Source: Clostridioides sp. ES-S-0010-02
GTDB taxonomy: Bacteria > Bacillota > Clostridia > Peptostreptococcales > Peptostreptococcaceae
Length of the DNA stretch: 64,000 nt
Assembly: GCA_020641055.1 (NCBI GenBank)
Contig: CP067345.1
Location: 3,775,317 to 3,839,316, forward strand
Direction: 5' to 3'
The number at the start of each line of letters is the position of its first letter. Positions within the stretch are counted from its first letter, which is position 1. The translations under genes were made by a program, and so were the position numbers. The notes under the pieces are model-generated. The model was given only the letters and a program-made list of their open reading frames with translations. It was not told where the DNA came from and did not search any database. Positions 35,838-44,401 of this stretch are shown one piece after another.

Positions 35838-36797
35838 CTATATCTTCTTTAGTCCATTCATTGTACTTACTACACTGCAATCTTTTCCTAGATTTTTTCC
35901 CTCGTACATTGCCTTATCTGCTAGGGATATATTTTCTTCTAATGATATGTTTGAGTTTACCTCTACTACTCCTAATGTAATAGTACACTTTATTTCATTT
36001 CCTTTATAGTTAAATTCAAATTCCTTTATTTCTTTGCGAATTCTCTCTGAAAGTATTTTTGCCCCTTCTATTGAAGTATTAGTGAGCATTATCAAAAATT
36101 CTTCTCCACCCCATCTTGATACAGTATCAATTTGTCTACAATTCTTTTTAATTATACTTGAGATTACTGTTAGCACAAAATCTCCTGCTTCATGACCATA
36201 AGTATCATTAATAACTTTAAAATCGTCAATATCTCCAAGAATAAGAGATACTGTTTCATGACTATATCTATTAATTTTTCTTTGTTCCATAAGCTGATTA
36301 ATTATATGACGTCTATTGTAAAGACCTGTTAGATAATCCCTTACAACTAATCTATTTAATTTTTCAAGAGAAGATTCCAGTTCATTATTTATTTTTCTTA
36401 ATTTATCTTGAGATTTTTTGACTTCAATATGAGCCATAACACGAGCTTTTAATTCTGTCATACTAAAAGGTTTTACCATATAGTCTATTGCTCCTACTCC
36501 AAAACCCTTTACTACATCTGTATCTGTATTTTTTGAAGTTATAAAAATTATAGGTATATCTTCTGTACGAATATTAGATTTGAGTTCTCTACACAATTCA
36601 AATCCAGAATTGTCTGGCAAAATTATATCAAGCAGAATAATGTCTGGTGTACACTCTTTAATACACTCTTTTGCCTCTATTGCATTAAATGCTTTTATGA
36701 CTTTAAAATTATCTTTTGTAAGTGTTTTATCTATTAAATCGCACATTAGAACACTATCATCAACAACTAAAATTGTTCCTTGTTGCTTATTTTCCAT
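35838..36797 (-). CDS. Response regulator-diguanylate cyclase (REC-GGDEF)
   Basis: About 319 residues. The receiver (~9-125) has ILVVDDSVLMCDLI, phospho-Asp in IILLDIILPDNSG and the Lys in DYMVKPFSM. The GGDEF domain (~155-315) has an intact active site, RWGGEEFLIML, and an RQID product-inhibition I-site five residues before it. It makes c-di-GMP, presumably when phosphorylated by CheA, which is inference from the operon. The ATG at 36795-36797 has AGAGG before it; the open frame extends 7 codons upstream. Confidence 0.93.
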   Translation of the reverse strand: MENKQQGTILVVDDSVLMCDLIDKTLTKDNFKVIKAFNAIEAKECIKECTPDIILLDIILPDNSGFELCRELKSNIRTEDIPIIFITSKNTDTDVVKGFGVGAIDYMVKPFSMTELKARVMAHIEVKKSQDKLRKINNELESSLEKLNRLVVRDYLTGLYNRRHIINQLMEQRKINRYSHETVSLILGDIDDFKVINDTYGHEAGDFVLTVISSIIKKNCRQIDTVSRWGGEEFLIMLTNTSIEGAKILSERIRKEIKEFEFNYKGNEIKCTITLGVVEVNSNISLEENISLADKAMYEGKNLGKDCSVVSTMNGLKKI

Positions 36798-36943
36798 ATC
36801 CAAACCTCTCTTAAACATAATATATTCAAATTTTAATAATTTAAAATTCTTACACTTAATAATTATACCACTATAGTTCCAAATGTTCTCATTATAATAT
36901 AATTACAATGTCACTAAATTATATATCTGTGTTACATGATAGT

Positions 36944-37450
36944 TTAATTGTATTTAAAAAGCAATTCATCTATCAAAAGTTCTTCTCCATCAGTCAAAAG
37001 CTTCTTCAAATCTAACAAGGTAATTATTTGATTGTCTATCTCTCCAATACCACTTACAAAATAATCTGAATATTCAAGAGTAACCCTTGGTGGAGGTGAT
37101 ATCTGATTTTCTTCTAAATCTATTATCTCCTCAACTTTATCAACCATAAATCCCACTACTAAATTTTCCAATCCGGCTATTACTATATATACATAATCAG
37201 TAGTATTTAAATTATTTTTCCTCAGTCTCAAATGCATATCTATTATCGGGATAATTTTTCCCCTCAAATTTATTATTCCTTTTGAATAGGTTGGAAGTTC
37301 TGGAATAAATATGATTTCCTGATTCCCAACAATTTCTATGACTTTTTCAAGTTCAATACCAAAGTTCTGTTCGTCCATTTTAAATTTTAGGTACTTAATC
37401 CCCTCATCTACTAACTCATAACCTAAATATGGGTCATCTGGAAATCTCAT
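36944..37450 (-). CDS. cheW: CheW coupling protein (upstream copy)
   Basis: 168 residues. A CheW domain with YLKFKMDEQNFGIELEKVIE, IIFIPELPTYSKGIINLRGK and IIPIIDMHLRLRKNN, plus a ~20-residue N-terminal addition (MRFPDDPYLGYELVDEG) and a short acidic C-terminal tail. AAGGGGGAGG precedes the ATG. It lies between cheD and the REC-GGDEF gene. Two CheW proteins in one operon suggest different coupling roles, as with CheW/CheV-type sharing. Confidence 0.94.
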   Translation of the reverse strand: MRFPDDPYLGYELVDEGIKYLKFKMDEQNFGIELEKVIEIVGNQEIIFIPELPTYSKGIINLRGKIIPIIDMHLRLRKNNLNTTDYVYIVIAGLENLVVGFMVDKVEEIIDLEENQISPPPRVTLEYSDYFVSGIGEIDNQIITLLDLKKLLTDGEELLIDELLFKYN

Positions 37451-37490
37451 TTAATACCTCCCCCTTAAATATCTTCTAAATAAAAATAAT

Positions 37491-37976
37491 CTATATTTTC
37501 TTCTTTCCTTTATTTATTGAGTCTACAATTAAATCGCCTGTCTCAGTATAAAAGCGTATTGTTCTTCCATAATTCATTCCTGTATCTTCTGCTATTATTG
37601 GAATTTTTAAGCTTAAAAGAGTTTTTTTTACTGCTTCAACATTCCTATACCCTATGCTTGCAATTGATGAATTACTATTTCCTAAAAACATCTGGGCTCC
37701 TCCAGCTATTTTTGCTTTTATATATGTCCTATTTGCACCTATATGCTCCATAGACTTAATAAGTTCCTTTATTCCTGTGTCAGCAAATTTATATTTATTT
37801 TCAATGTGAATAGCATCTTTACTATATGGCAACATAACATGTAACATTCCACCAATTCCTGCTGTTTTATCTATTAAACATACTCCTACACAAGAACCAA
37901 GTGCATAAGTAACCAAAACATTTGGTTTATACACTATTTTCATGTCTGCAATATTTACTACTATCTCTCTACTCAT
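37491..37976 (-). CDS. cheD: Chemoreceptor glutamine deamidase CheD
   Basis: 161 residues. The Cys-His-Thr catalytic set is recognisable in VTYALGSCVGVCLIDK (Cys) and GGMLHVMLP (His), with KAKIAGGAQMF following. CheD deamidates receptor glutamines and is regulated by binding CheC. Its ATG overlaps the cheC stop codon by 4 nt (ATGA), consistent with production as a CheC-CheD pair. Confidence 0.95.
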   Translation of the reverse strand: MSREIVVNIADMKIVYKPNVLVTYALGSCVGVCLIDKTAGIGGMLHVMLPYSKDAIHIENKYKFADTGIKELIKSMEHIGANRTYIKAKIAGGAQMFLGNSNSSIASIGYRNVEAVKKTLLSLKIPIIAEDTGMNYGRTIRFYTETGDLIVDSINKGKKKI

Positions 37977-38590
37977 ACTGATAATCCCAATCTTACTAAT
38001 ATGTCTTTAAGCGAGTCCATTTCTGGAATCATCAATATGTGGCTAATAAAATAATTATCGCTATTTTTAAATTTATTTTCTATAAATAAAATTTTGTCCC
38101 CAACATCAGAAAATCTTATCATAGGAACATTCAACACAGCTCCGACCATATCAATACACATATCTGGAACCGAAATACTTATGTTCATGTTTAGCATAGA
38201 TGCAATAGCATTTACATAAGAACTTGCCATAATATTTCCTATTTCTTTGATTGCAGAAATTTCAATACCTGTAATTTCGTCTAAGAAAGCTTCATCTTTA
38301 TTAAAAAGAGAATTAAGCATAAGTTTAGTGATTGATTCATCCAACAAAAACATAAACATCCCATTAATATCGCCTTTCATATCAAGTAGAATGCATACAA
38401 CCTTGTTTTCTGGACCTCCAAGTAAATTTGTAGCTTCATTATATTTAAGTATCTTGACCATGGGTATTAATACTTCTATCTTACTATTTATCATGGATGC
38501 AAGTGCAGTAATTGCATTCCCAGAGCCTATATTACCAATTTCTCTAAGAGCATCTATATGAATATTATCAAGTTGTGAATAATTTATAAT
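37973..38590 (-). CDS. cheC: CheY-P phosphatase CheC with a non-AUG start (ATT or ATA)
   Basis: About 205 residues when started at ATT (complement 38588-38590), or one codon shorter at ATA. CheC has two phosphatase motifs E-x2-N: LREIGNIGSGNAITALASM near residues 15-30 and IKEIGNIMASSYVNA. The first lies upstream of the first in-frame ATG (38492-38494), so starting there would remove one active site. Above that region the frame is open with no ATG, GTG or TTG, but GAGGGAGGGG stands 5-7 nt before ATT. The restored N-terminus, NYSQLDNIHIDALREIGNIG, fits other CheC proteins. It dephosphorylates CheY and binds CheD. Confidence 0.85.
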   Translation of the reverse strand: MINYSQLDNIHIDALREIGNIGSGNAITALASMINSKIEVLIPMVKILKYNEATNLLGGPENKVVCILLDMKGDINGMFMFLLDESITKLMLNSLFNKDEAFLDEITGIEISAIKEIGNIMASSYVNAIASMLNMNISISVPDMCIDMVGAVLNVPMIRFSDVGDKILFIENKFKNSDNYFISHILMIPEMDSLKDILVRLGLSV

Positions 38591-38654
38591 ATAAACCCCT
38601 CCCTCTATTGTTACATTTATGTATTTTTACTATATAAAGGTGTATTTACAGCCT

Positions 38655-39017
38655 TTATTTTAAGGCATTATTTACAACTTTAACCAATGTTTCTGTTTTA
38701 AATGGTTTTACTATAAAATCTAGTGCTCCAAGCTTTATAGCTTCCACAATCATATTTTCTTGCCCTATTGCAGAACACATCACCACTTTAGCATTTGAAT
38801 CCAACATTTTTATTTCCTTTAATACCTCTAGACCATCTTTTTTAGGCATTGTAATATCAAGTAATGTCAAATCAGGCATTTCATCTTTAAACATATTATA
38901 AGCTTCTTCTCCATCACTTGCTTCTACTAAATTCTCGTAGCCACTTTTACTCAGAGCTTCTTTAATCATCATTCTCATAAAAATAGCATCATCTACTATT
39001 AAAATTTTATTTTCCAT
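38655..39017 (-). CDS. cheY: Chemotaxis response regulator CheY
   Basis: 120 residues, one receiver domain: acidic pair Asp9-Asp10 in ILIVDDAIFMRMM, phosphorylated Asp54 in LLDITMPKKDG, a Ser in VVMCSA and Lys in FIVKPFKTE. Phosphorylated by CheA and dephosphorylated by CheC, it acts on the flagellar switch. It is the first gene of the operon, with GGAGGAG before the ATG and a ~320-nt leader from the SigD promoter. Confidence 0.95.
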   Translation of the reverse strand: MENKILIVDDAIFMRMMIKEALSKSGYENLVEASDGEEAYNMFKDEMPDLTLLDITMPKKDGLEVLKEIKMLDSNAKVVMCSAIGQENMIVEAIKLGALDFIVKPFKTETLVKVVNNALK

Positions 39018-39341
39018 AAAACTAACTCCTCCATACTTGTAACAATAAATGCTATTATTTTTCAGTCATTGTTTATACTTACTGACTATTTTCCCTACAT
39101 AATAAATACATTTCATCTATAAATAAAAGTACATATTCATGCTATACTATATTCAACTTTATTAATACAGTTTATAAATTAAAAAACTTATATATCTATT
39201 GTAATATATGTTTTGCATTTTGACGAGTTATTAAAAACATAATCACATAAAAACGTAAAAAACACAAAAACGTAAAAAGTTGTCAAAAACCAATTATATA
39301 GATATATAATAAATTGAAAATATTTATATAATATACATCTA
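39018..39341 (-). other. ~320-nt leader of the chemotaxis operon
   Basis: The stretch between the predicted SigD start point and cheY has no gene. On the minus strand it shows a short direct repeat of TTTTTACGTTTTT (within 39240-39285) and a hairpin AGTCA/TGACT just upstream of the cheY ribosome site. I find no c-di-GMP riboswitch signature. The remainder of the 39018-39615 spacer, 39369-39518, is AT-rich with nothing recognised. Confidence 0.5.
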
Positions 39342-39368
39342 TTATCGGCTGAACTATAATTAAATTTA
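39342..39368 (-). promoter_or_regulatory. SigD (sigma-28, flagellar) promoter of the chemotaxis operon
   Basis: On the minus strand TAAA (39368-39365), exactly 15 bases, then GCCGATAA (39349-39342). This is the full sigma-28 consensus TAAA-N15-GCCGATAA. It faces cheY and ties the operon to flagellar gene control. Confidence 0.9.
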
Positions 39369-39518
39369 TATCCTATTATTAATTAATAAATTCTTACATA
39401 TTGCTAAAGGAAGATTTAAATTATGAACAAAATATTGATTATAAACGATTATAGATAATTTTGTGAACTATTCAAAAATTGTATACTTAAAGAAATCACA
39501 ATATTATCACTTTTAAAG

Positions 39519-39553
39519 ATAAAATAAAAATTGGGAGTGTATAGTACACTCCC
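39519..39553 (-). terminator. Terminator of the GyrI-like gene
   Basis: GGGAGTGTA (39533-39541), loop TAG, TACACTCCC (39545-39553): a perfect 9-bp stem. The A-rich run at 39519-39530 gives a minus-strand U-tract. Confidence 0.9.
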
Positions 39554-39615
39554 TCATGATTATCAACTTGTTTATTCCTATAATAAGTTTTATATATTAA
39601 AATTTATCAATGAAT

Positions 39616-40116
39616 TTATCTTATTCCAATGTAAATATGAACTTCTTGCTTATTCATATCATATGTATTATTTTGATATTCTTCAAAATCACTTATATAA
39701 GTTCTATCAAAATCCATTTTCCAAAACTCAAACCAGAATTCTCCTACTGACTTTTGTATATCTCCTGTTATAGTGAATTTTGCATATTTACCACCTGGTA
39801 TAACTTTGCTTATAACAAACTCTCCACAAATATCTTTTTCATTAAATTCACTTAAGTTGTTGTCCTTATCATCTTCACTATTTACTTCACAACATGCTAC
39901 AAAGTTATATGGATTTGTAAAATCACCTTGATAGTCTGTATATAAACCTATTGTTTTATCATTTTTTTTACCTTTTATAGCATTATAGATACCCTTCCCC
40001 ATAAAGCTTTTCCATAATTCACCTATGTCTTTTACTGCTTGTCCGTTGTTATTTGTAGTTTCTTTTGATACACCCACAACTATTTTTTCACTTATATGTA
40101 CTATTTCATAATCCAT
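39616..40116 (-). CDS. GyrI-like/AraC-type effector-binding domain protein
   Basis: 166 residues, a stand-alone SOUL/GyrI-like ligand-binding domain: MDYEIVHISEKIVVGVSKET, DIGELWKSFMGKGIYNAI, then IGLYTDYQGDFTNPYNFVAC and PGGKYAKFTITGDIQKSVGEFW. Such proteins bind small hydrophobic molecules or, in GyrI, protect gyrase. No DNA-binding domain is attached. It is encoded 127 bp downstream of a WYL regulator in the same direction, which may control it. Confidence 0.83.
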   Translation of the reverse strand: MDYEIVHISEKIVVGVSKETTNNNGQAVKDIGELWKSFMGKGIYNAIKGKKNDKTIGLYTDYQGDFTNPYNFVACCEVNSEDDKDNNLSEFNEKDICGEFVISKVIPGGKYAKFTITGDIQKSVGEFWFEFWKMDFDRTYISDFEEYQNNTYDMNKQEVHIYIGIR

Positions 40117-40243
40117 ACTTTATACCTCACTTTAGCTTTATTGATTGCTTTTGATTATCTGTTTCTTTAATTTAATTATAATTTATAAAATACGACATCT
40201 ATATGTCATATATTTTAATATAATTAAATTTAGTAATAGTAAC

Positions 40244-41155
40244 TTATAAGGAATACATCTTAAGCATCTCTTTCAATCTATTTATAACATTATCTCTAAT
40301 GAATTTAGGTTCAAGTACTTCAACACTATCTCCAAAAGATAAGATATATCCATAAATCCACTCTCCAATTGGGAATTCTGCAATTACATCATATGTATTA
40401 TCTTCATTTTTAGTTATTAAATCATTGTTAAAATCATCAAAAACTCTATAGAGAATCTTTTCCTTAAATCTTAGCCTCAGAGTTACTGTATCTTCTTTAA
40501 TTATTTTAGAGTCATCTAAGTATGCCTCTTCAATTATCTTTCTTGAAAATATGTCTTCTTTTACTACTAAGTTTTTCATTCTACTGATTCTAAATATTCT
40601 AAAATCGTCCTTTAATTTGCAAAACCCATACAAGTACCAAGTCTTACTTTTATACATTAGCTTCATCGGTTCAACAGTCCTATTTGTCTGACTTGAAAAA
40701 CTATTTACATAATCAAAATTTATAGTATTGCGTCTTAAAATAGCATTTTTTATTTTTGTAAATTTATCATCCTCATTAAAATTACTTCCCCATTCAGTAA
40801 AATCTATTTCAATCCAGTTTGCAAAATTACTTTCTCCAAATATTGAGCCAATTTTATCTACTACTGAATTTATTTCTGGATACTTTGTTGCTTGTAATGT
40901 TTGAAGTGCTATTATTAAACTCTCCTTATCTTCCTTTGACAATATAGTTTTGTCTATAGAATATTCTTCTATTAAAGATATTCCTCCTCCTTTGCCTTTA
41001 GTCATATATACTGGTACTCCTGACATAGACAGAGTTTCTATATCTCTATATATAGTTCTTGTAGAAACTTCAAACCTCTCAGCCAATGCTTTAGCAGTAA
41101 CTAATTTTTTATTTAATAGTATTACTATTATTTCTGTTAATCTATTTATTTTCAT
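40244..41155 (-). CDS. YafY-type HTH-WYL transcriptional regulator
   Basis: 303 residues. The N-terminal HTH_11 (LTEIIVILLNKKLVTAKALA, FEVSTRTIYRDIETLSMSG) is followed by a WYL ligand-binding domain (WYLYGFCKLKDDFRIFRISR) and a C-terminal extension (WIYGYILSFGDSVEVLEP). WYL proteins sense nucleotides or other small ligands. A GTAGGTGAT site precedes the ATG. The gene diverges from the DUF3100 operon over a 353-bp spacer, so either neighbour could be its target. Confidence 0.88.
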   Translation of the reverse strand: MKINRLTEIIVILLNKKLVTAKALAERFEVSTRTIYRDIETLSMSGVPVYMTKGKGGGISLIEEYSIDKTILSKEDKESLIIALQTLQATKYPEINSVVDKIGSIFGESNFANWIEIDFTEWGSNFNEDDKFTKIKNAILRRNTINFDYVNSFSSQTNRTVEPMKLMYKSKTWYLYGFCKLKDDFRIFRISRMKNLVVKEDIFSRKIIEEAYLDDSKIIKEDTVTLRLRFKEKILYRVFDDFNNDLITKNEDNTYDVIAEFPIGEWIYGYILSFGDSVEVLEPKFIRDNVINRLKEMLKMYSL

Positions 41156-41508
41156 CTATTATCACCTACTAAGATTATTATATTTATCTTTATTTTCTAT
41201 AATTATATTATTTATTTTAAGGCTTTTTATATTTTATTCATACAATATTTAAGTAAATTTTTAATAAATAAATTTATATGTTAATATTTTGAAGTTATGT
41301 AATATTTTACATATTTTTTCGTTGACAATGTTAAATTTTTGATTTATCCTTAATTAAGGACATGTTATTGACAGTTCTTAAACTTATTTGAAAAACAATT
41401 TTACTATATAATTTTATGTAATTTAGGAAAACGTATTATATTCAAGAAAACGTATTTTCTATTTCAAATTCAAATAAGTACAATATTTATTTTTTTAGGG
41501 AGGCAATC
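41156..41508. promoter_or_regulatory. Divergent spacer with a repeated GAAAACGTATT element
   Basis: GAAAACGTATT occurs at about 41427-41437 and 41446-41456. The second copy continues into TTTTC, making the near-palindrome GAAAACGTATTTTC, 50-60 bp before the DUF3100 start codon. It resembles but does not match the clostridial CcpA site. A TTGACA near 41369 has no convincing -10. Nothing else was recognised. Confidence 0.3.
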
Positions 41509-42360
41509 ATGGAAATTAATAAAAAACACTTTATTCAAGTCTTTTTAACTTGCTTAATCTTAGTAGTAGTATGTGAATTTATAGGACAAAGAACATTAGC
41601 TATTGGCTCAGCTTCTATAATACTATTTCCAATGCTTTATGCAGTTATAATCGGACTTATAATAACACCTGACTTATTAGGCAAAAAAATTAAAGCACTT
41701 AAAAAAGTTATTGGAGAAAAAGAAATCAATATTGCTGGTGAAGTTGTTGGAATTGCGCTAGTAATGCTTGGTATAAAATATGGGACTACAGTTGGCCCAA
41801 ACATCGATAAGATAATTCAAGCTGGACCTGCATTTCTTGCTCAAGAATTTGGTCACATACTTGCACCAATAGTTGCATTACCTCTTGCATTAATATTTGG
41901 TATGAAAAGAGAAGCTATTGGAGCTACTGCAAGTATAAGCCGTGAACCCTCTTTAGGAGTTATATCTGAAAAATATGGGATAAATTCTCCAGAAGGTAGT
42001 GGCGTACTTGGTACATATTTAATGGGTACAGTTCTTGGTACTATATATTTTAGCGTATTAGGCTCAGTCTCAATTTATAGTGGCCTTCATCCATATGCTT
42101 TAGGAATGGCTTGTGGTGTTGGTAGTGGAAGTATGATGACTGCTGCTGCTGGCTCTCTTTCTACCATGGTACCTCCAGAAATGGCAGATACAATACTTGC
42201 CTATGCAGCAACAAGTAATATGATGTCTAGTATAACAGGAATTATATTCTTGGTCTTTGTATCTTTACCATTTACTAATTTTATGTACAAAATTTTAGAA
42301 CCTAAATTTTCAAGAAGTAAAAAAACTGACGAAACAAAAACTACAAAAGGAGAGTGCTAA
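41509..42360 (+). CDS. DUF3100 membrane protein, first half of a two-gene permease
   Basis: 283 residues with 8 or so membrane segments. GQRTLAIGSASIILFPMLYA, GPAFLAQEFGHILAPIVALP, ATASISREPSLGVISEKYG and GVGSGSMMTAAAGSLSTMVP are the DUF3100 blocks. The substrate is unknown. Only 3 bp separate it from the next membrane gene, and 12 bp separate that from an M20 amidohydrolase; uptake of an acylated or peptide-like compound for hydrolysis is inferred. AGGGAGG precedes the ATG. Confidence 0.82.
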   Translation: MEINKKHFIQVFLTCLILVVVCEFIGQRTLAIGSASIILFPMLYAVIIGLIITPDLLGKKIKALKKVIGEKEINIAGEVVGIALVMLGIKYGTTVGPNIDKIIQAGPAFLAQEFGHILAPIVALPLALIFGMKREAIGATASISREPSLGVISEKYGINSPEGSGVLGTYLMGTVLGTIYFSVLGSVSIYSGLHPYALGMACGVGSGSMMTAAAGSLSTMVPPEMADTILAYAATSNMMSSITGIIFLVFVSLPFTNFMYKILEPKFSRSKKTDETKTTKGEC

Positions 42361-42363
42361 TAA

Positions 42364-42834
42364 ATGTTTGCTAATTTAGATTTAAAGAAAAGTTCATATC
42401 AATTATTGGTTATGTCTATTATTGGAGTTATAATTCTTATAGGACAAAGAATTAGTGTTGGTACATCTATAGTAACAGCTTTTCCTGGAATGGTAATGTT
42501 AATATTAGCTGCTATGGCTGCTATGATTATAAAGGATTTATTTCCTAAATCAATATTTCCTGCTTTTGGATTTGCAACTATAATAGGTCTTTTACTTAGT
42601 ATGCCATATAGCCCAACATCTGAAGTATTCTTAACTAACACTAATAATATTAATTTTATGGCTATAACAACTCCTCTATTAGCTTTTGCAGGAATTTCTG
42701 TTGGAAACAAAATAGAAGCTTTAAAGGAAATGTCATGGAAAATAGTTATAATATCACTTGTTGTCTTTACAACTATATTCTTTGCATGTGCAAGTATAGC
42801 TCATATAGTTTTAAGTATTCAAGGTAAAATATAG
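42364..42834 (+). CDS. Small polytopic membrane protein, partner of the DUF3100 protein
   Basis: 156 residues and four or five membrane helices. The first helices parallel those of the DUF3100 protein: GQRISVGTSIVTAFPGMVML here against GQRTLAIGSASIILFPMLYA there, so the two may share an ancestor and form one transporter. The family name is uncertain (DUF340-like). AAGGAG lies inside the end of the upstream gene, so translation is probably coupled. Confidence 0.78.
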   Translation: MFANLDLKKSSYQLLVMSIIGVIILIGQRISVGTSIVTAFPGMVMLILAAMAAMIIKDLFPKSIFPAFGFATIIGLLLSMPYSPTSEVFLTNTNNINFMAITTPLLAFAGISVGNKIEALKEMSWKIVIISLVVFTTIFFACASIAHIVLSIQGKI

Positions 42835-42846
42835 GAGGAACTTATT

Positions 42847-44157
42847 ATGAATAAAGAACAATTAAAATCTCTAGTAATAAAGACTATCGATGAAAATAAA
42901 GAAAAAATATTAGAAATAGGTCATGGAATCTACAAAAACCCAGAATATGGATATAAAGAGTATAAAACTACAGAAGCTGTTTCAAACTTTTTTGAACAAG
43001 AACTAAACTTATCTGTCGAAAAAAATATAGCTGTTACAGGATGTAAGGCAGATGCAAATTCTAGTAAAGAAGGTCCTCATATATCTATACTTGGAGAATT
43101 AGATGGTATATCATGCAAAGAACACAAAGATTCTAATGAAATAGGTGCATCTCATACTTGTGGACATAACATACAAATAGCTGGAATGTTAGGTGCAGCT
43201 ATTGGTTTAGTAAAAAGTGGGGTTTTAGAACATTTAGATGGTAAAATATCATTTATGGCTACTCCTGCTGAAGAATTTATTGAATTGGAATACAGGGAAC
43301 AATTGAAAAAAGAAGGAAAAATAACTTACTTTGGTGGAAAACAAGAACTAATAAAAAGAGGTTACTTTGATGATATAGACATATCTATGATGTTTCACTC
43401 TTCAGATTTAGGAGAAGATAAGGCTCTAGTTGGTCCTGAAAGTAATGGCTTTGTCGGCAAAAAAGTTAAATTTATAGGAAAAGAATCTCATGCTGGTTCT
43501 GCTCCACATGATGGAATAAATGCTTTAAATGCAGCAATGCTTGCTATAAATAATGTAAATGCACTTAGAGAGACTTTTAAAGAATCTGAAAGAGTTAGAT
43601 TCCATCCTATCATCACAAAAGGTGGAGATATAGTAAATGTTGTTCCTGCTGATGTTCATATGGAATCATATGTAAGAGCTAGAACTATAAACGGCATGAT
43701 AGATGCTAATAAAAGAATAAATAAAGCATTGATGGCTGGTGGAATGGCGGTTGGAGCTGATGTTGAAATAACTGAAATTCCTGGGTATCTACCAATATTA
43801 AGATACAAAAACCTTGATAACTTATTTAAAAATAACCTTGAAGATTTAGGTTTAAAAGGAAAAATTATTGATGGTGGAGATTTCACTGGTTCATTTGATT
43901 TTGGAGATGTATCTCATATAATGCCTACCCTTCACCCTATGATTGGTGGTGTAAAAGGTGCTCTTCATACAAGAGATTTTGAAATAATTGATGAAGACTT
44001 AGCTTACATAGTACCTGCTAAGGCTATGGCACTTACAGTTATAGACCTTCTTTTTGATAATGCTAAAGAGACTAAAGGTATATTAGATGCCTTTACACCA
44101 GTTATGACTAAAGAAGAATACTTAACATTCTTAGAAAAACACGACAAAACTTTATAG
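42847..44157 (+). CDS. M20 family amidohydrolase (AbgB/HipO-like)
   Basis: 436 residues. The metal site is seen in LGELDGI, ASHTCGHNIQIAGMLGAA and ATPAEEFIE, and the lid domain contains KESHAGSAPHDGINALNAAM. The closing segment SFDFGDVSHIMPTLHPM with HTRDFE provides the last ligand. Such enzymes cleave N-acyl or p-aminobenzoyl-glutamate-type amide bonds; the substrate here is unknown. It is the last gene of the DUF3100 operon and ends in a good terminator. Confidence 0.9.
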   Translation: MNKEQLKSLVIKTIDENKEKILEIGHGIYKNPEYGYKEYKTTEAVSNFFEQELNLSVEKNIAVTGCKADANSSKEGPHISILGELDGISCKEHKDSNEIGASHTCGHNIQIAGMLGAAIGLVKSGVLEHLDGKISFMATPAEEFIELEYREQLKKEGKITYFGGKQELIKRGYFDDIDISMMFHSSDLGEDKALVGPESNGFVGKKVKFIGKESHAGSAPHDGINALNAAMLAINNVNALRETFKESERVRFHPIITKGGDIVNVVPADVHMESYVRARTINGMIDANKRINKALMAGGMAVGADVEITEIPGYLPILRYKNLDNLFKNNLEDLGLKGKIIDGGDFTGSFDFGDVSHIMPTLHPMIGGVKGALHTRDFEIIDEDLAYIVPAKAMALTVIDLLFDNAKETKGILDAFTPVMTKEEYLTFLEKHDKTL

Positions 44158-44187
44158 GTCTATTAAGTATTCTTTTTATAATACAAA

Positions 44188-44223
44188 GGTGGTATATGCT
44201 TTAAAAGCTATACCATCTTTTCT
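44188..44223 (+). terminator. Terminator of the DUF3100-M20 operon
   Basis: GGTGGTATATGCTTT (44188-44202) pairs with AAAAGCTATACCATC (44203-44217) with one bulge, followed by TTTCTTTTCCTT. It begins 31 bp after the stop codon. Confidence 0.85.
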
Positions 44224-44401
44224 TTTCCTTCGTAAAGTCCTCAATATTTATTTAGAAAAAATATAACAAATATATTCATCCTCATGTATAGTAATAGCAT
44301 ACATTAGTAGTTAGAGATAGCATTTACAAATACTGTATATTTCTTATAAAAAAATATTAGCTAACTCTCAATTATTAGGGTACGAAAGAAGGTGAGTTGA
44401 A

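Noticed and set aside
37973-38494. Starting cheC at the ATG 38494
   Set aside because: It would delete the first phosphatase motif (LREIGNIGSGN) that is encoded in frame immediately upstream, and the ATG has no ribosome site.
39018-39341. Known riboswitch in the chemotaxis leader
   Set aside because: The sequence is too AT-rich and lacks any riboswitch core I can name; only a small hairpin and short direct repeats are visible.
41426-41460. CcpA (cre) site upstream of the DUF3100 operon
   Set aside because: GAAAACGTATTTTC is palindromic but has two extra central bases relative to the clostridial GAAAANGTTTTC pattern.
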